A DNA stretch of 64,000 nucleotides from Verrucomicrobiota bacterium (GCA_027623315.1 JAQBYD010000009.1:1-64000), one strand, 5' to 3'. Counted from the first letter of the stretch, positions 30,450-39,910 are shown. Notes: generated by a model from the letters alone, not told the origin. Numbers and translations: made by a program.

Positions 30450-30465
30450 CACGTGACGTCACGTG
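30450..30465. repeat. 16-bp perfect palindrome CACGTGACGTCACGTG
   Basis: Equals its own reverse complement; a further cacgtg occurs about 10 nt downstream. Confidence 0.7.
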
Positions 30466-30546
30466 CCAACGTGGCCACGTGATCGTAAGTCTTGGTCACA
30501 AGCTTCGTCGATCTCCGGCATAGCTGGGTGAATATCCCATGCCCAA

Positions 30547-30654
30547 AATCGTCCTGTCGAGTAATCGTCCTGTCTCTCCCTCTCGTCACCTATGAAGGTG
30601 ATCCGCACGCGGTCTAGAGATCCGCGACGACGCAGACTATTGGACAGGACGATT
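30547..30654. repeat. aatcgtcctgtc repeats: two direct copies and one inverted
   Basis: 30547-30558, 30563-30574 and inverted 30643-30654. Confidence 0.6.
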
Positions 30655-30681
30655 CTACGGCCGTGTGCGCCCAATTTGGGC

Positions 30682-31494
30682 CTAGCACTCCACGTCTTTG
30701 CCGTCACTGCCGTAGATGGCCGTCATGTCCTCCTGCGGAATCGACGGCGTGTCGAGCGGGCGATAGTGGTACTGCAGAGCGCGTCGGCGACTACCGCTGA
30801 AATTGTGGGGTGTCCCGTGCGGGAGGAGTCCGGCAAAAAGCAGGCATCCGCCTGGGGAGAGAGGGACCGCTACAACGGGGTGTTCGTCCGTGTGCAGGTG
30901 CTCGATCTCGGTATCGCATATCTGCCAGTCGCGTCGATGGAAATGGACTTGCGGCCCTTCGTGGTGACCGCCATGCAGCAGGTGCATGCATCCGTTCTCA
31001 GGACCGACCGGGTCGAGGGCAATCCAGACTCCCACCACGGGGGTTTCAGATGGAACGGCAAAGTAGGCGCAGTCCTGGTGCCACGGTTTCTCGCGGCCGA
31101 TTCGCGGCGGCTTCATCAATGCCATGTCCTGGAACATTTGGAGTTCATCGGATCCGGTCAATCGGAGCAGCACGTCGAGCAGGGCGGGGTGATCCGCCAG
31201 GGCCTTCAGCCGCGGGTCGAAGTTCACGAAGAACATCAACTTTCGAAGAGAATCCAGGCGTTCGTCTCCGGAGAGTTCCTCGAAATGATCGCGCGCGCGC
31301 GGCTCGATGTCGAAGCCGCTGTAGTCGGGGTTCTCGCCTAGCGCGAGATGGTTCAAATCAGGATCATGCAGCTCAAGTTCCATATTCATGCGGGAATGGT
31401 AGGCCGTTTCTGCGGCCCTGGCAACCCAGGCCAGAGATGCCAGGCCATGCATCTCTCGCAATTTGCACAGGCGTCTGCTATAGGGTGCCGTCAT
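30682..31494 (-). CDS. Phytanoyl-CoA dioxygenase (PhyH) family protein
   Basis: KPWHQDCAYFAVPSETPVVGVWIALDPVGPENGCMHLLHGGHHEGP (HxD) and GLLPHGTPHNFSGSRRRALQYHY (distal His/Arg). Confidence 0.82.
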   Translation of the reverse strand: MTAPYSRRLCKLREMHGLASLAWVARAAETAYHSRMNMELELHDPDLNHLALGENPDYSGFDIEPRARDHFEELSGDERLDSLRKLMFFVNFDPRLKALADHPALLDVLLRLTGSDELQMFQDMALMKPPRIGREKPWHQDCAYFAVPSETPVVGVWIALDPVGPENGCMHLLHGGHHEGPQVHFHRRDWQICDTEIEHLHTDEHPVVAVPLSPGGCLLFAGLLPHGTPHNFSGSRRRALQYHYRPLDTPSIPQEDMTAIYGSDGKDVEC

Positions 31495-31876
31495 GTGTGC
31501 CGCCAGCGGAAAGCCCGATCCAGACCGCCAGGCACAGCTCCGCGCTGAGCTGCGGCGCGACGTTCTTCAGCGCCGTGCGGGTTATCGTGAACGCGCGTTG
31601 AAGCTTTTTTCCCATATCTGCGGCAGCTGTGGCAGGGAGTTCTCGGGCAAACGACTTAAGGAGCTGACCGTCCACCACAAGGATCACGATCATACCAACA
31701 ACCCTCCCGACGGTAGCAATTGGGAGTTGCTGTGTATCTACTGCCACGACCACGAGCACGAGAAGGACCAGGTCCGCGGGAGCGCGTCGGGCTCCGACAT
31801 CACGCGTAAACAGGCCGCCTCCAAGATCGCCAATCCCTTCGATAACCTGGATCAGCTGCTGGGCGACGGCAGCTGA
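31493..31876 (+). CDS. HNH nuclease (YajD-like)
   Basis: CGSCGREFSGKRLKELTVHHKDHDHTNNPPDGSNWELLCIYCHDHEH. Confidence 0.82.
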   Translation: MCAASGKPDPDRQAQLRAELRRDVLQRRAGYRERALKLFSHICGSCGREFSGKRLKELTVHHKDHDHTNNPPDGSNWELLCIYCHDHEHEKDQVRGSASGSDITRKQAASKIANPFDNLDQLLGDGS

Positions 31877-31904
31877 TTCGATCCGGGTCTGACGGCGCCT
31901 CACG

Positions 31905-32636
31905 ATGATTGACCCCATCTATCTCGCCGGCGCTGCTGTCGCCGCCATGGTCGGGCTGGCCAAGTGCGGAATTCCGGGAGTCGCCATTCTGGCGGTACCG
32001 CTTATGGCGATCGTATTCCGCGACGCGCGTGCATCCGTTGGGATCCTGCTGCCGGTCCTGATCACGGCAGACTGCTTCGCGGTTGGCTACTATCGCAGCC
32101 ATGCCGACTGGCCCAAGCTGGCAAAAATATTTCCCTGGGTGGGTTGCGGGATACTGGCGGGATGGGGAGCCCTCAAGGTCGCGGATAGAGACCTCTTCGG
32201 GCCTGTCCTCGGAGCCCTGATTCTAGCACTTGTGGCGCTGGATCTGCTCCGGCAACGCGGGAACTGGACCAGGATGCCACATCACCCCGCATTCGCTGCG
32301 CTGATCGGGGTCTCCGCGGGTGTTGCCACGACAGTCGCCAACGCGGCCGGGCCACTGATGATACTCTACTGCCTGTGCCACGAGCTGGATAAGCAGAAGT
32401 TCATGGGAAGCCTGGCGTGGTACTTCCTCATCGTCAACCTGATCAAGGTGCCGATCTATATCGTGGAGGACATGATCACCGTCGAGTCCATTCAATTCAA
32501 TCTCGCGATGATTCCTGCGGTCGCGCTCGGTGCCGTTGGCGGGCGCTGGATTCTGCCACGCATACCCGGCGTCATGTTCACGCGTGTCGTACTGATCCTG
32601 ACCGTCCTCGCGGCAATCAGGCTGCTTGCGATGTGA
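31905..32636 (+). CDS. TSUP family (TauE/SafE) permease
   Basis: GLAKCGIPGVAILAVPLMAIVFRDARASVGILLPVLITADCFAVGYYR. Confidence 0.8.
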   Translation: MIDPIYLAGAAVAAMVGLAKCGIPGVAILAVPLMAIVFRDARASVGILLPVLITADCFAVGYYRSHADWPKLAKIFPWVGCGILAGWGALKVADRDLFGPVLGALILALVALDLLRQRGNWTRMPHHPAFAALIGVSAGVATTVANAAGPLMILYCLCHELDKQKFMGSLAWYFLIVNLIKVPIYIVEDMITVESIQFNLAMIPAVALGAVGGRWILPRIPGVMFTRVVLILTVLAAIRLLAM

Positions 32637-32645
32637 TGACCGATC

Positions 32646-32882
32646 TCAGTAGGAGAACAGGTCCGTTGTGGAATACGACCTGTGCGAGGACGCATTCAAC
32701 GCATTGCGGATCTTGGATTGGACATTCGGTGTTAACCGCCTGCCTTTGCACGCCCGGGATACCATCTTGTGCGTAATGTGCTCGGTCGAAGCGGTCACAA
32801 GATCCCGGGCCTTGAGCTCATGCTCGGCCATGATGCCTGCGATAGGCTGCTCGCCAAGGTTGCGCTCGAGTTCGCCGTTCAT
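32646..32882 (-). CDS. Small conserved protein, possible DNA-binding
   Basis: LGEQPIAGIMAEHELKARDLVTASTEHITHKMVSRACKGRRLTPNVQSKIRNALNASSHRSYSTTDLF; HTH-like composition. Confidence 0.6.
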   Translation of the reverse strand: MNGELERNLGEQPIAGIMAEHELKARDLVTASTEHITHKMVSRACKGRRLTPNVQSKIRNALNASSHRSYSTTDLFSY

Positions 32883-32958
32883 GTCATCGCGTGCTTCTCA
32901 ATGTGAAAGCGGGTTCGCGTTCACGTTGAGCTCCGTCTTCACTGTTGAGCAATGGTCG

Positions 32959-33063
32959 TTACTTCTTCTTGTCTCGCTTCTGTTTGCGCTTCTCCTTGGG
33001 CGTGAGTTTGGCCTTCTTCTGATCTTCCCGCCGGCCCTTGTCCTTTTTTCCCTGGTCACCCAT
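32959..33063 (-). CDS. 34-aa highly basic small protein (not in the supplied ORF track)
   Basis: Translated by hand: MGDQGKKDKGRREDQKKAKLTPKEKRKQKRDKKK; strong SD AAAGGAGG upstream of the ATG. Confidence 0.6.
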   Translation of the reverse strand: MGDQGKKDKGRREDQKKAKLTPKEKRKQKRDKKK

Positions 33064-33313
33064 AACGTGTCCTCCTTTGTTTTACCGAATCCAGTGGTTG
33101 GCTCAGACGATCCGACGGCGAGTCTCATGACGGATCCGTTCGCCCTTATGCTCGTAATAATACCCCCGCTCCAGGCTCCAGGACAAGCGCATTGAGTCCT
33201 TAATCTTGCCGCTCCCGGAATTATCTTTCTGATTTCCGTCCCGCAATCCATCTCCAGTTGACCCTCGGAAAGCGGATGGACATGGGTACGGCATCCCAGC
33301 AGGATGTCAGCCT

Positions 33314-33565
33314 GTGAAGAAGATACTTTTTGACACGGATATTGGTAGCGATATCGATGATGCGGTTTGCCTGGCTTACCTTTTGGCGCATCCGGAATGT
33401 GATCTGCTTGGGATCACCACGGTGAGCATGCGGGATGCTATGACCGTGCGGACGGCGGCGAGCTTGTCCCCGGGCGCCCGCACGACACCCTCATTCCGGA
33501 CTACCAGCCAGATCGCACCTACCCATTCCTATAGTCATCTCTGGATGATGATGTCTCGGTCGTAG
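33314..33565 (+). pseudogene. Truncated inosine-uridine nucleoside hydrolase fragment
   Basis: [38 protein letters not shown] matches the family N-terminus, then non-family sequence. Confidence 0.65.
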
Positions 33566-33619
33566 AGTTTTACTCGATGGCGAGGCGGATGGTTGTTTGG
33601 ACCGAATTCAGTTCGTGCT

Positions 33620-33635
33620 TGGCATTGGAAATGCT
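33620..33635 (+). promoter_or_regulatory. Sigma-54-type promoter candidate upstream of exeA
   Basis: TGGCATTggaaATGCT; GG-N10-GC spacing exact. Confidence 0.4.
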
Positions 33636-33688
33636 CACCTCTATCCTCGAGATATGTCCGGCGACACGCGTGACGAGGTGAATTGAGC

Positions 33689-34498
33689 ATGTACCTGGAA
33701 TTCTATGGATTGCGGGAATTCCCGTTCAATATTACTCCAGATCCGCGTTTCTTGTACTACACACCCGGTCACAAGGAGGCGTATATGCACATCATGTACG
33801 GCATCCAGCAACGCAAGGGTTTTATTGAACTGACAGGGGAAGTTGGCTGTGGGAAGACCACGCTCTGCCGTGCGGTCCTGGCGGAGCTTGGATCGAGTGT
33901 GGAGACGGCGTTGGTCTTGAACCCCCAGTTGACCGGGACGCAGCTCATCCGCGCGATTCTGCAGGATTTCGGTCTGACCGTGAAAGGACGCGACCGGCTT
34001 ACCTTTATCGATCAACTCAACCAGTTCCTGCTTTCGAAGTACCGTGACAATATCAACGTGGCCCTGATCATCGATGAAGCGCAGAACCTTTCGCCAGAAC
34101 TCATGGAGCAGGTGCGCCTGTTGTCAAACCTCGAGACCGACCAGCACAAGCTTCTCCAGATGGTCTTATGCGGTCAGCCGGAGCTCAAGAAACGGCTTGA
34201 ACGGCCGGATCTACGCCAGTTGCGTCAACGCATCACGGTGCGGTATCATATACATCCACTGACGGAAGAGGAGACCATGCTCTATATTCAGCACAGGCTG
34301 TGGGTCGCAGGCGCCAACGGTGGCCTGGTCTTCGACCCCAAGGCGGTGCGCGAGGTCTATAAGTACTCAAAGGGTACGCCGCGCGTGATCAACAATCTGT
34401 GTGATAACTCCTTGCTGGCCGGCTTCGTGAGAGACGTCCGCCTCGTAGACGTGAAGTGCGTTAGGCGCGCAGTTGCACAACTGGAGGGCAAGACATGA
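33689..34498 (+). CDS. ExeA/GspA-like AAA ATPase
   Basis: MYLEFYGLREFPFNITPDPRFLYYTPGHKEAYMHIMYGIQQRKGFIELTGEVGCGKTTLCRAVL; LIIDEAQNLS. Confidence 0.88.
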   Translation: MYLEFYGLREFPFNITPDPRFLYYTPGHKEAYMHIMYGIQQRKGFIELTGEVGCGKTTLCRAVLAELGSSVETALVLNPQLTGTQLIRAILQDFGLTVKGRDRLTFIDQLNQFLLSKYRDNINVALIIDEAQNLSPELMEQVRLLSNLETDQHKLLQMVLCGQPELKKRLERPDLRQLRQRITVRYHIHPLTEEETMLYIQHRLWVAGANGGLVFDPKAVREVYKYSKGTPRVINNLCDNSLLAGFVRDVRLVDVKCVRRAVAQLEGKT

Positions 34499-35469
34499 GC
34501 CTGATATCGGAAGCCCTGAAACGTCAACAGATGGAGCGGGACGGCAAGGCGCCGCCTGTCGAAGCCGAAGCGCCCGCCGTGACGGATTCAGCCGATCAGC
34601 CTACGGAGAACTCGGCCGATGTCGGCGCGGGGAGCACGTTGTCCCTCGCTGCAGCTGCGCTGGCCGGTCAGAATGCGCCTGTGGTCCCACCCGTCGCACC
34701 GGAAGGGCAGGGCGGTGCCATCGCCGACACAGCGGGAACCGGCTTGTCTCTCGCTGCCGCTGCAGCCGCCACCGCCGGGCCGGTCGCGCAGGCACCACCT
34801 ACGCCGCCACCCCCGCCGCCACCGCCACCCCCACCGATGCAGCCGACCTTCGACACGGCCGAGGAGCCCGCGATTGCCGAGACCGTCGTGCAGGAGGGAA
34901 AATCGGAGAATACCGGGGCACCCCCATGGGTTGTCTTGACCAGCGCAATCGCTGTGATCGTTCTGCTTGTCGGCGCAGCCGCGTGGGCGGGCATGTTTTT
35001 CTTCGAGCGAGTTTCCTCGGAGAGTCAGGAAGTGAGCAGCGCCTCACCTGCGACGGAGGCGCCGGCGACTCCGCCGCCGGCCGTTGAGCAGCATTCCGAG
35101 ACGGCGAGTCCGGCAGAGCTCGATCCACCGCCTGGTACGGCGATCGTCTCGACTCCAGATCAGCCGGCCGTAGAGCCGCCGGACGCTGCACGGCCGGATC
35201 CGCCGGATGCGCAGCCGGGTGTGGTTGCCGAGACGCCCGGGCCGCCAGCGCAACCCGTTGGGAGAAGGGCCGACATCATCTGGCCGCGACTATCGCTGTC
35301 GGGCCTGGTCGGCGGAAAACGGGGCGGGGCCGCGATTATCAATAATCAGGTGATCGGGATTGGGGAAGCCATCGAGGGTGCCGTGGTAACCGATCTGACG
35401 AAGAAGGGCGCGACTCTGGAGTACCAGGGAGAGAGCCTGTTCCTACACGTCGGCGGCGTGATTGAATGA
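34495..35469 (+). CDS. GspB-like proline-rich bitopic protein
   Basis: MSLISEALKRQQMERDG; PPPPPPPPPPPMQP; one TM; C-terminal RGGAAIINNQVIGIGEAIEGAVVTDLTKKGATLEYQGESLFLHV. Confidence 0.7.
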   Translation: MSLISEALKRQQMERDGKAPPVEAEAPAVTDSADQPTENSADVGAGSTLSLAAAALAGQNAPVVPPVAPEGQGGAIADTAGTGLSLAAAAAATAGPVAQAPPTPPPPPPPPPPPMQPTFDTAEEPAIAETVVQEGKSENTGAPPWVVLTSAIAVIVLLVGAAAWAGMFFFERVSSESQEVSSASPATEAPATPPPAVEQHSETASPAELDPPPGTAIVSTPDQPAVEPPDAARPDPPDAQPGVVAETPGPPAQPVGRRADIIWPRLSLSGLVGGKRGGAAIINNQVIGIGEAIEGAVVTDLTKKGATLEYQGESLFLHVGGVIE

Positions 35470-35476
35470 TCCGAGG

Positions 35477-36427
35477 CTAATCGTCATCACCGGGATCTCT
35501 CTCGAGCGTCTCCCTGATTTGGGTGAGTGCTTCGTCGAACTCGGCGGGTGCGACCAGGTAGAAGAAGCAGTCCAGTCCGATCGCCTGCTCGACATCCTTT
35601 CGTAATTGCTTGTCGAGTGGGTTCATGATCGCAACCAGAACGCGGTTGCCCATGACTTCGTAGGGTATGACTCCCCGCCGGATCATGAATTCCGTCGAGA
35701 GCAGCTGCGCGGTCTCGCGCGCAATCGCGAAACTGGATAGTGCGATGATTGGCGTTCCGTGTGCGGCGGCTGCCGTCGTCAGGGCCTTTTCGAGCTTTGG
35801 TGATTGACGATCGCCGAGGACATGGAACACGGAGATTGTGAGTTCGGTGTCGCCCCCGGAGAGGCGTGTCAGATCCTCGACGATATCGGAGTACTCCTCT
35901 TCGTCGAACACGTCGTCTTCATGGAGCGACCATGCGAGTGCTATTTCCTCCGTGAGATTCACCCCCGTTACCGGTGCCGTGCTCGCGGTTCGGATGCGGC
36001 GAGTCTTCGTGGATGACCGGCTCCGCGACGAAGCAGGTGCGGCGTCTTTCCCTGGCGCGGGCGAGTCGGCTACGATCTCGAGATCATGCAGCGGGACGCT
36101 TACGTCGTCTGCTTCGGCGAGCGCATCGGCAGGACTCAAGGCTCGAAGCGAGGCGATGAGTTCCAGTACGCTCTCGTCGCCGGAGAACTTCGTAAGACGC
36201 TTTTGGATGTCTACGGCGGCGGCCGCGTCTTGTTCAGCCAGAACGACCTCGGCGAGTCGAATCATATACTCCTGTGATTTGACCAGATCGCCGACCTGTT
36301 CGTAGGCGTTAGATAGCGTCCTGAGAGAGTGCCGGTCGGTCGGCATTGCTTCCACGATCTGCTCACAGGCGATGATCGCATTCCAGACCTCTTCTTCGGA
36401 TCCTCCAAGTTCTTCATCGTTGGCCAT
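35477..36427 (-). CDS. Stand-alone MshEN/T2SSE-N domain protein with helical N-terminal region
   Basis: C-terminal half IIALSSFAIARETAQLLSTEFMIRRGVIPYEVMGNRVLVAIMNPLDKQLRKDVEQAIGLDCFFYLVAPAEFDEAL; no Walker A. Confidence 0.65.
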   Translation of the reverse strand: MANDEELGGSEEEVWNAIIACEQIVEAMPTDRHSLRTLSNAYEQVGDLVKSQEYMIRLAEVVLAEQDAAAAVDIQKRLTKFSGDESVLELIASLRALSPADALAEADDVSVPLHDLEIVADSPAPGKDAAPASSRSRSSTKTRRIRTASTAPVTGVNLTEEIALAWSLHEDDVFDEEEYSDIVEDLTRLSGGDTELTISVFHVLGDRQSPKLEKALTTAAAAHGTPIIALSSFAIARETAQLLSTEFMIRRGVIPYEVMGNRVLVAIMNPLDKQLRKDVEQAIGLDCFFYLVAPAEFDEALTQIRETLERDPGDDD

Positions 36428-36750
36428 AGTTTCTCCTGATCAACTGTTTCGATACCGGTCGAAGCACGATACGGACCATCGTTCGCCGTCGCATCGAGCA
36501 GTGGCCCGAAGCGCGCAGCATCCGAAAAACCGGTCGCCGGCAGTCACCGTCTGAAAGACCACTTTGGGCAATCCGGAGCCCAATGTGGACGAAATTTGCG
36601 TTTTTGGGAATCGAAGATTTGTTCGTCCTCTCATTCTCACTGGCATTCGCGAAGCGCAGCATGTCCTCCCGGGCCGAGAGGGGATAAAACGCCCAAACCG
36701 CACCGAATCAAGCCCGAACGTCACGTTCTTGCGGACGAGCTACAATTCAG

Positions 36751-36766
36751 GGGCACGGAAACTGCT
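36751..36766 (+). promoter_or_regulatory. Sigma-54-type promoter candidate upstream of gspE
   Basis: gGGCACGgaaaCTGCTta; GG-N10-GC spacing exact. Confidence 0.5.
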
Positions 36767-36932
36767 TATCATAACTGCAACAATCGGGAATTGAAGCGAA
36801 TTCCCGCGACAAAGGATGTTATGCGCACGGTAAACAGAAATAATTGCGCCTATCAGCGCACCGGCAGGACGAGAGTTCCGACCGCATCAATCCGCCCGGA
36901 TCCAGGATCCAGGGCGAGGAGGGACTAGAGTT

Positions 36933-38648
36933 ATGGCCACAAAAACCGCCAATGGACGAATCACGGACATACTCCTCAATAGCGAGATCATCGGGGCCCG
37001 CGACCTTGAGGAAGCGCAGATCCATGCCAAGACGGAAAACGTGAGACTTGAGAAGCACCTCGTCGACAAGGGATTCGTCAAGCCTGACCAGATGACCCTG
37101 GTCCTCTCCGAGTACCTCAGCATTCCCCCCATCACGCTGGCGCACTTCACACCTGATCAGCAACTTTTGGACATGGTTCCCAAGTCGACACTGACCAAGC
37201 ACCTCATGGTCCCCATCGCGCGTACCGGAAGGAGCCTGACGGTGGCCATGGGGGATCCGTTCGACATCATTGCAATCGACGAGATTCAGACCCAGACAGG
37301 ACTGGATGTGGTCAGTCTCGTTGCCTCCGAGCACGACATCAGCGAGGCCCTGGGCCGCGTATTTGCGCAGGCAACCGAGGGTATCGACATGCAGGAAATC
37401 ATGGATCAGGAAAGCGACATCGAAGTCGGCGAGGAAGCGCGCGACGAGGAGAGCCTGGAGCAGATGCTCGAGAGCGCCGAGGAGGCCCCGGTAGTCCGCA
37501 TGGTTAACATGATGCTCGTGGAAGCCATTCGAACGGGCTCGAGCGATATTCACATCGAGCCGATGGAGCGCTCCGTACGCCTGCGCTATCGTATCGACGG
37601 GGTCTTGGTCGAGAGGCCGGGGCCGCCCAAGAACCTTCAGTCCGCCGTCATTTCGCGGGTCAAGATCATGAGCGATCTGGACATTGCGGAAAGACGCATC
37701 CCGCAGGACGGACGCTTCAAGATTCGCGCTTTGGGTAAGGAAATCGACCTGCGTGTCAGCATTCTGCCGACCGTACACGGTGAGAAGATCGTGATGAGAA
37801 CGTTGGACAAGACCAATCTCGCGCCGAACCTGAGTTCGCTTGGCCTGGATGAGGTCTCGTATAACGCGTTCGCGCATGCCATCGGTCAACCGCACGGGAT
37901 GGTTCTTGTGACCGGTCCCACGGGTAGCGGGAAGACGACCACGCTCTACTCGTGCCTGCAGCAGCTGAACAGCAAGGATGTAAACATTATCACTTGCGAA
38001 GACCCCGTGGAGTACCAGTTGGCCGGCGTCAACCAGGTTCAGATCAATAACGCCGTGGGGCTTTCATTCTCGACAGCGTTGCGATCGATTCTACGGCAGG
38101 ACCCCGATATCTGTCTCGTCGGCGAGATTCGTGACGGTGAGACAGCCGAGATCGCGGTGTCTGCCGCGCTGACGGGCCATCTTGTCTTGAGCACGTTGCA
38201 CACCAACGATGCCGCGAGCGTCACCACCCGCCTGATCGACATGGGAACCGAGCCGTTCCTGCTTTCATCCGCACTGCTGCTTGCGCAGGCGCAGCGCCTT
38301 TATCGAAAGCTCTGCCCCGTGTGCAAGAAAGAGGCCCCGGTGGATCCCGTCGTCCTGAAGAACAACGGTATCGACCTGAACTTCTTTGACGGCGCGACCC
38401 TTTACGAATCCGCCGGTTGCCCCAAGTGCAACAATCTTGGTTACAAGGGGCGTGGCGCGCTGATGGAAATCCTGGAGGTCACCGAAGATGTACGCAAGGC
38501 CATCATGCGCAACGCTACCGCCGAGGAGATTCGCACGACAGCCATGGAGACAAACGGCATGGTGACTCTAAAAATGGCGGGAATGGAAAGAGTTCGAGAC
38601 GGGTTGACCTCGCTGGCGCGCGCGCTCGAGGTTACAGGAAGCGACTAA
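36933..38648 (+). CDS. gspE: GspE/PilB secretion ATPase
   Basis: Walker A VTGPTGSGKTTTLYS; LVGEIRDGETAEIAVSAALTGHLVLSTLHTNDA; CPVCKKE...CPKCNNLGYKGR. Confidence 0.92.
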   Translation: MATKTANGRITDILLNSEIIGARDLEEAQIHAKTENVRLEKHLVDKGFVKPDQMTLVLSEYLSIPPITLAHFTPDQQLLDMVPKSTLTKHLMVPIARTGRSLTVAMGDPFDIIAIDEIQTQTGLDVVSLVASEHDISEALGRVFAQATEGIDMQEIMDQESDIEVGEEARDEESLEQMLESAEEAPVVRMVNMMLVEAIRTGSSDIHIEPMERSVRLRYRIDGVLVERPGPPKNLQSAVISRVKIMSDLDIAERRIPQDGRFKIRALGKEIDLRVSILPTVHGEKIVMRTLDKTNLAPNLSSLGLDEVSYNAFAHAIGQPHGMVLVTGPTGSGKTTTLYSCLQQLNSKDVNIITCEDPVEYQLAGVNQVQINNAVGLSFSTALRSILRQDPDICLVGEIRDGETAEIAVSAALTGHLVLSTLHTNDAASVTTRLIDMGTEPFLLSSALLLAQAQRLYRKLCPVCKKEAPVDPVVLKNNGIDLNFFDGATLYESAGCPKCNNLGYKGRGALMEILEVTEDVRKAIMRNATAEEIRTTAMETNGMVTLKMAGMERVRDGLTSLARALEVTGSD

Positions 38649-38665
38649 CAGTGGGAGCGTAAAGT

Positions 38666-39862
38666 ATGAGTCCGGTAATCAAAACGGCAACAGTAACAGG
38701 ATCCGTGGGAGCAGCGAGTGCTCCCAAGTCGTTCGCGAGAGAGAATCGCAAGCCCGCCACGGCCAAGGCCAAGCCCAAGAAGGGGGGCCGGATCGTGGCC
38801 GGGAAGAGTGTGCCGGGAGCGAAGAAGATCGCAAACCAGCTTCTACCGACCTTCTCGCGACAACTTTCGGCGATGCTTTCGGCAGGGATGCCGATTATCG
38901 GATGCCTGAACGCATTGTTGGAGCAGCAGGAGAACCCGAACTTCAAGACCGTCATCTCGCAGGTGAAAGCCAGCATCGAAAACGGATCGTCGTTGTCCGA
39001 GTCGCTTCGGCCCTACCCCTCGATCTTCGACACGCTTTATGTGAACATGGTTCGAGGTGGTGAAACGGGAGGGCAACTCGCAGAGACGATTGCTCGAGTC
39101 GCGACCTTCCTGGAGTCGAGTGCCAAGCTACGGCGCAAGGTGAAGTCGGCAATGACCTATCCGATCATCGTACTCTCCATCGCTCTCTTGATCGCGTTGG
39201 GCATGATCCTCTTCATCGTGCCGGTCTTCGCGGGCATGTTTGCCGACTTCGGCGCCGACCTGCCTGGCCCGACGCAGTTCTTGATCAATTTGAGTGACGG
39301 TCTGAGGACGACCGGTCCGTTCCTGCTCCCGGTGATGATCGCCGCGGTGGTCGCCTTCAAGAAATGGAAAGCCACGGAAAGCGGTGCCTACACACTCGAT
39401 AAGGTAAAGCTCAAGGTGCCGGTCTTTGGCGAGCTTGCGGTCAAGGTTGCCTCCGCGCGATTCGCGCGCACCTTCGCACAGCTAATCCACAGTGGCGTGC
39501 CCATTCTGACGGCCCTGGAAATCGGTGCCGGCGCGACGGGAAACCGGGTCGCCGGTCAGATCATTCTGGAAGCACGCGATGCGGTGGAACAAGGGGACTC
39601 GTTGTCCGCCTCGTTGGTGGGAAACAACGTCTTTCCGCCGATCATGGTGCGCATGCTCTCCGCCGGTGAGAAGACCGGCAAGATCGATGAGATGATGGAT
39701 AGCATCGCTGACTTCTACGATGATGAGATCGAAGCCATGCTGGCCAGTCTGACATCGCTGATCGAGCCGTTCCTGATGGTCTTTCTCGGCGTCGTCGTAG
39801 GCGGTATTCTGATCGGGATGTTTCTCCCGATCTTCAAGATGGGCGAGATCGTCAATATGTAG
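38666..39862 (+). CDS. gspF: GspF/PilC inner-membrane platform protein
   Basis: FSRQLSAMLSAGMPIIGCLNALLEQQ; FARTFAQLIHSGVPILTALEIGAGATGN; SLIEPFLMVFLGVVVGGILIGMFLPIFKMGEIV. Confidence 0.9.
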   Translation: MSPVIKTATVTGSVGAASAPKSFARENRKPATAKAKPKKGGRIVAGKSVPGAKKIANQLLPTFSRQLSAMLSAGMPIIGCLNALLEQQENPNFKTVISQVKASIENGSSLSESLRPYPSIFDTLYVNMVRGGETGGQLAETIARVATFLESSAKLRRKVKSAMTYPIIVLSIALLIALGMILFIVPVFAGMFADFGADLPGPTQFLINLSDGLRTTGPFLLPVMIAAVVAFKKWKATESGAYTLDKVKLKVPVFGELAVKVASARFARTFAQLIHSGVPILTALEIGAGATGNRVAGQIILEARDAVEQGDSLSASLVGNNVFPPIMVRMLSAGEKTGKIDEMMDSIADFYDDEIEAMLASLTSLIEPFLMVFLGVVVGGILIGMFLPIFKMGEIVNM

Positions 39863-39873
39863 CTGGATCGCAC

Positions 39874-39910
39874 CGGAGGGCCGAGATTGTCCCTTTACTT
39901 GGGCCCTCCG
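39874..39910 (+). terminator. Terminator-like hairpin after gspF
   Basis: cggagggcc ... ggccctccg then tttgatta. Confidence 0.5.

Noticed and set aside
34798-34845. CCACCGCC-type tract that might look like a tandem repeat element
   Set aside because: Explained by the polyproline region of the GspB-like protein.
36565-36590. Minus-strand TGGGCTCcggaTTGCCC as a sigma-54 site for the MshEN gene
   Set aside because: Spacing fits but the -24 block diverges (GCTC instead of CACG); too weak to call.
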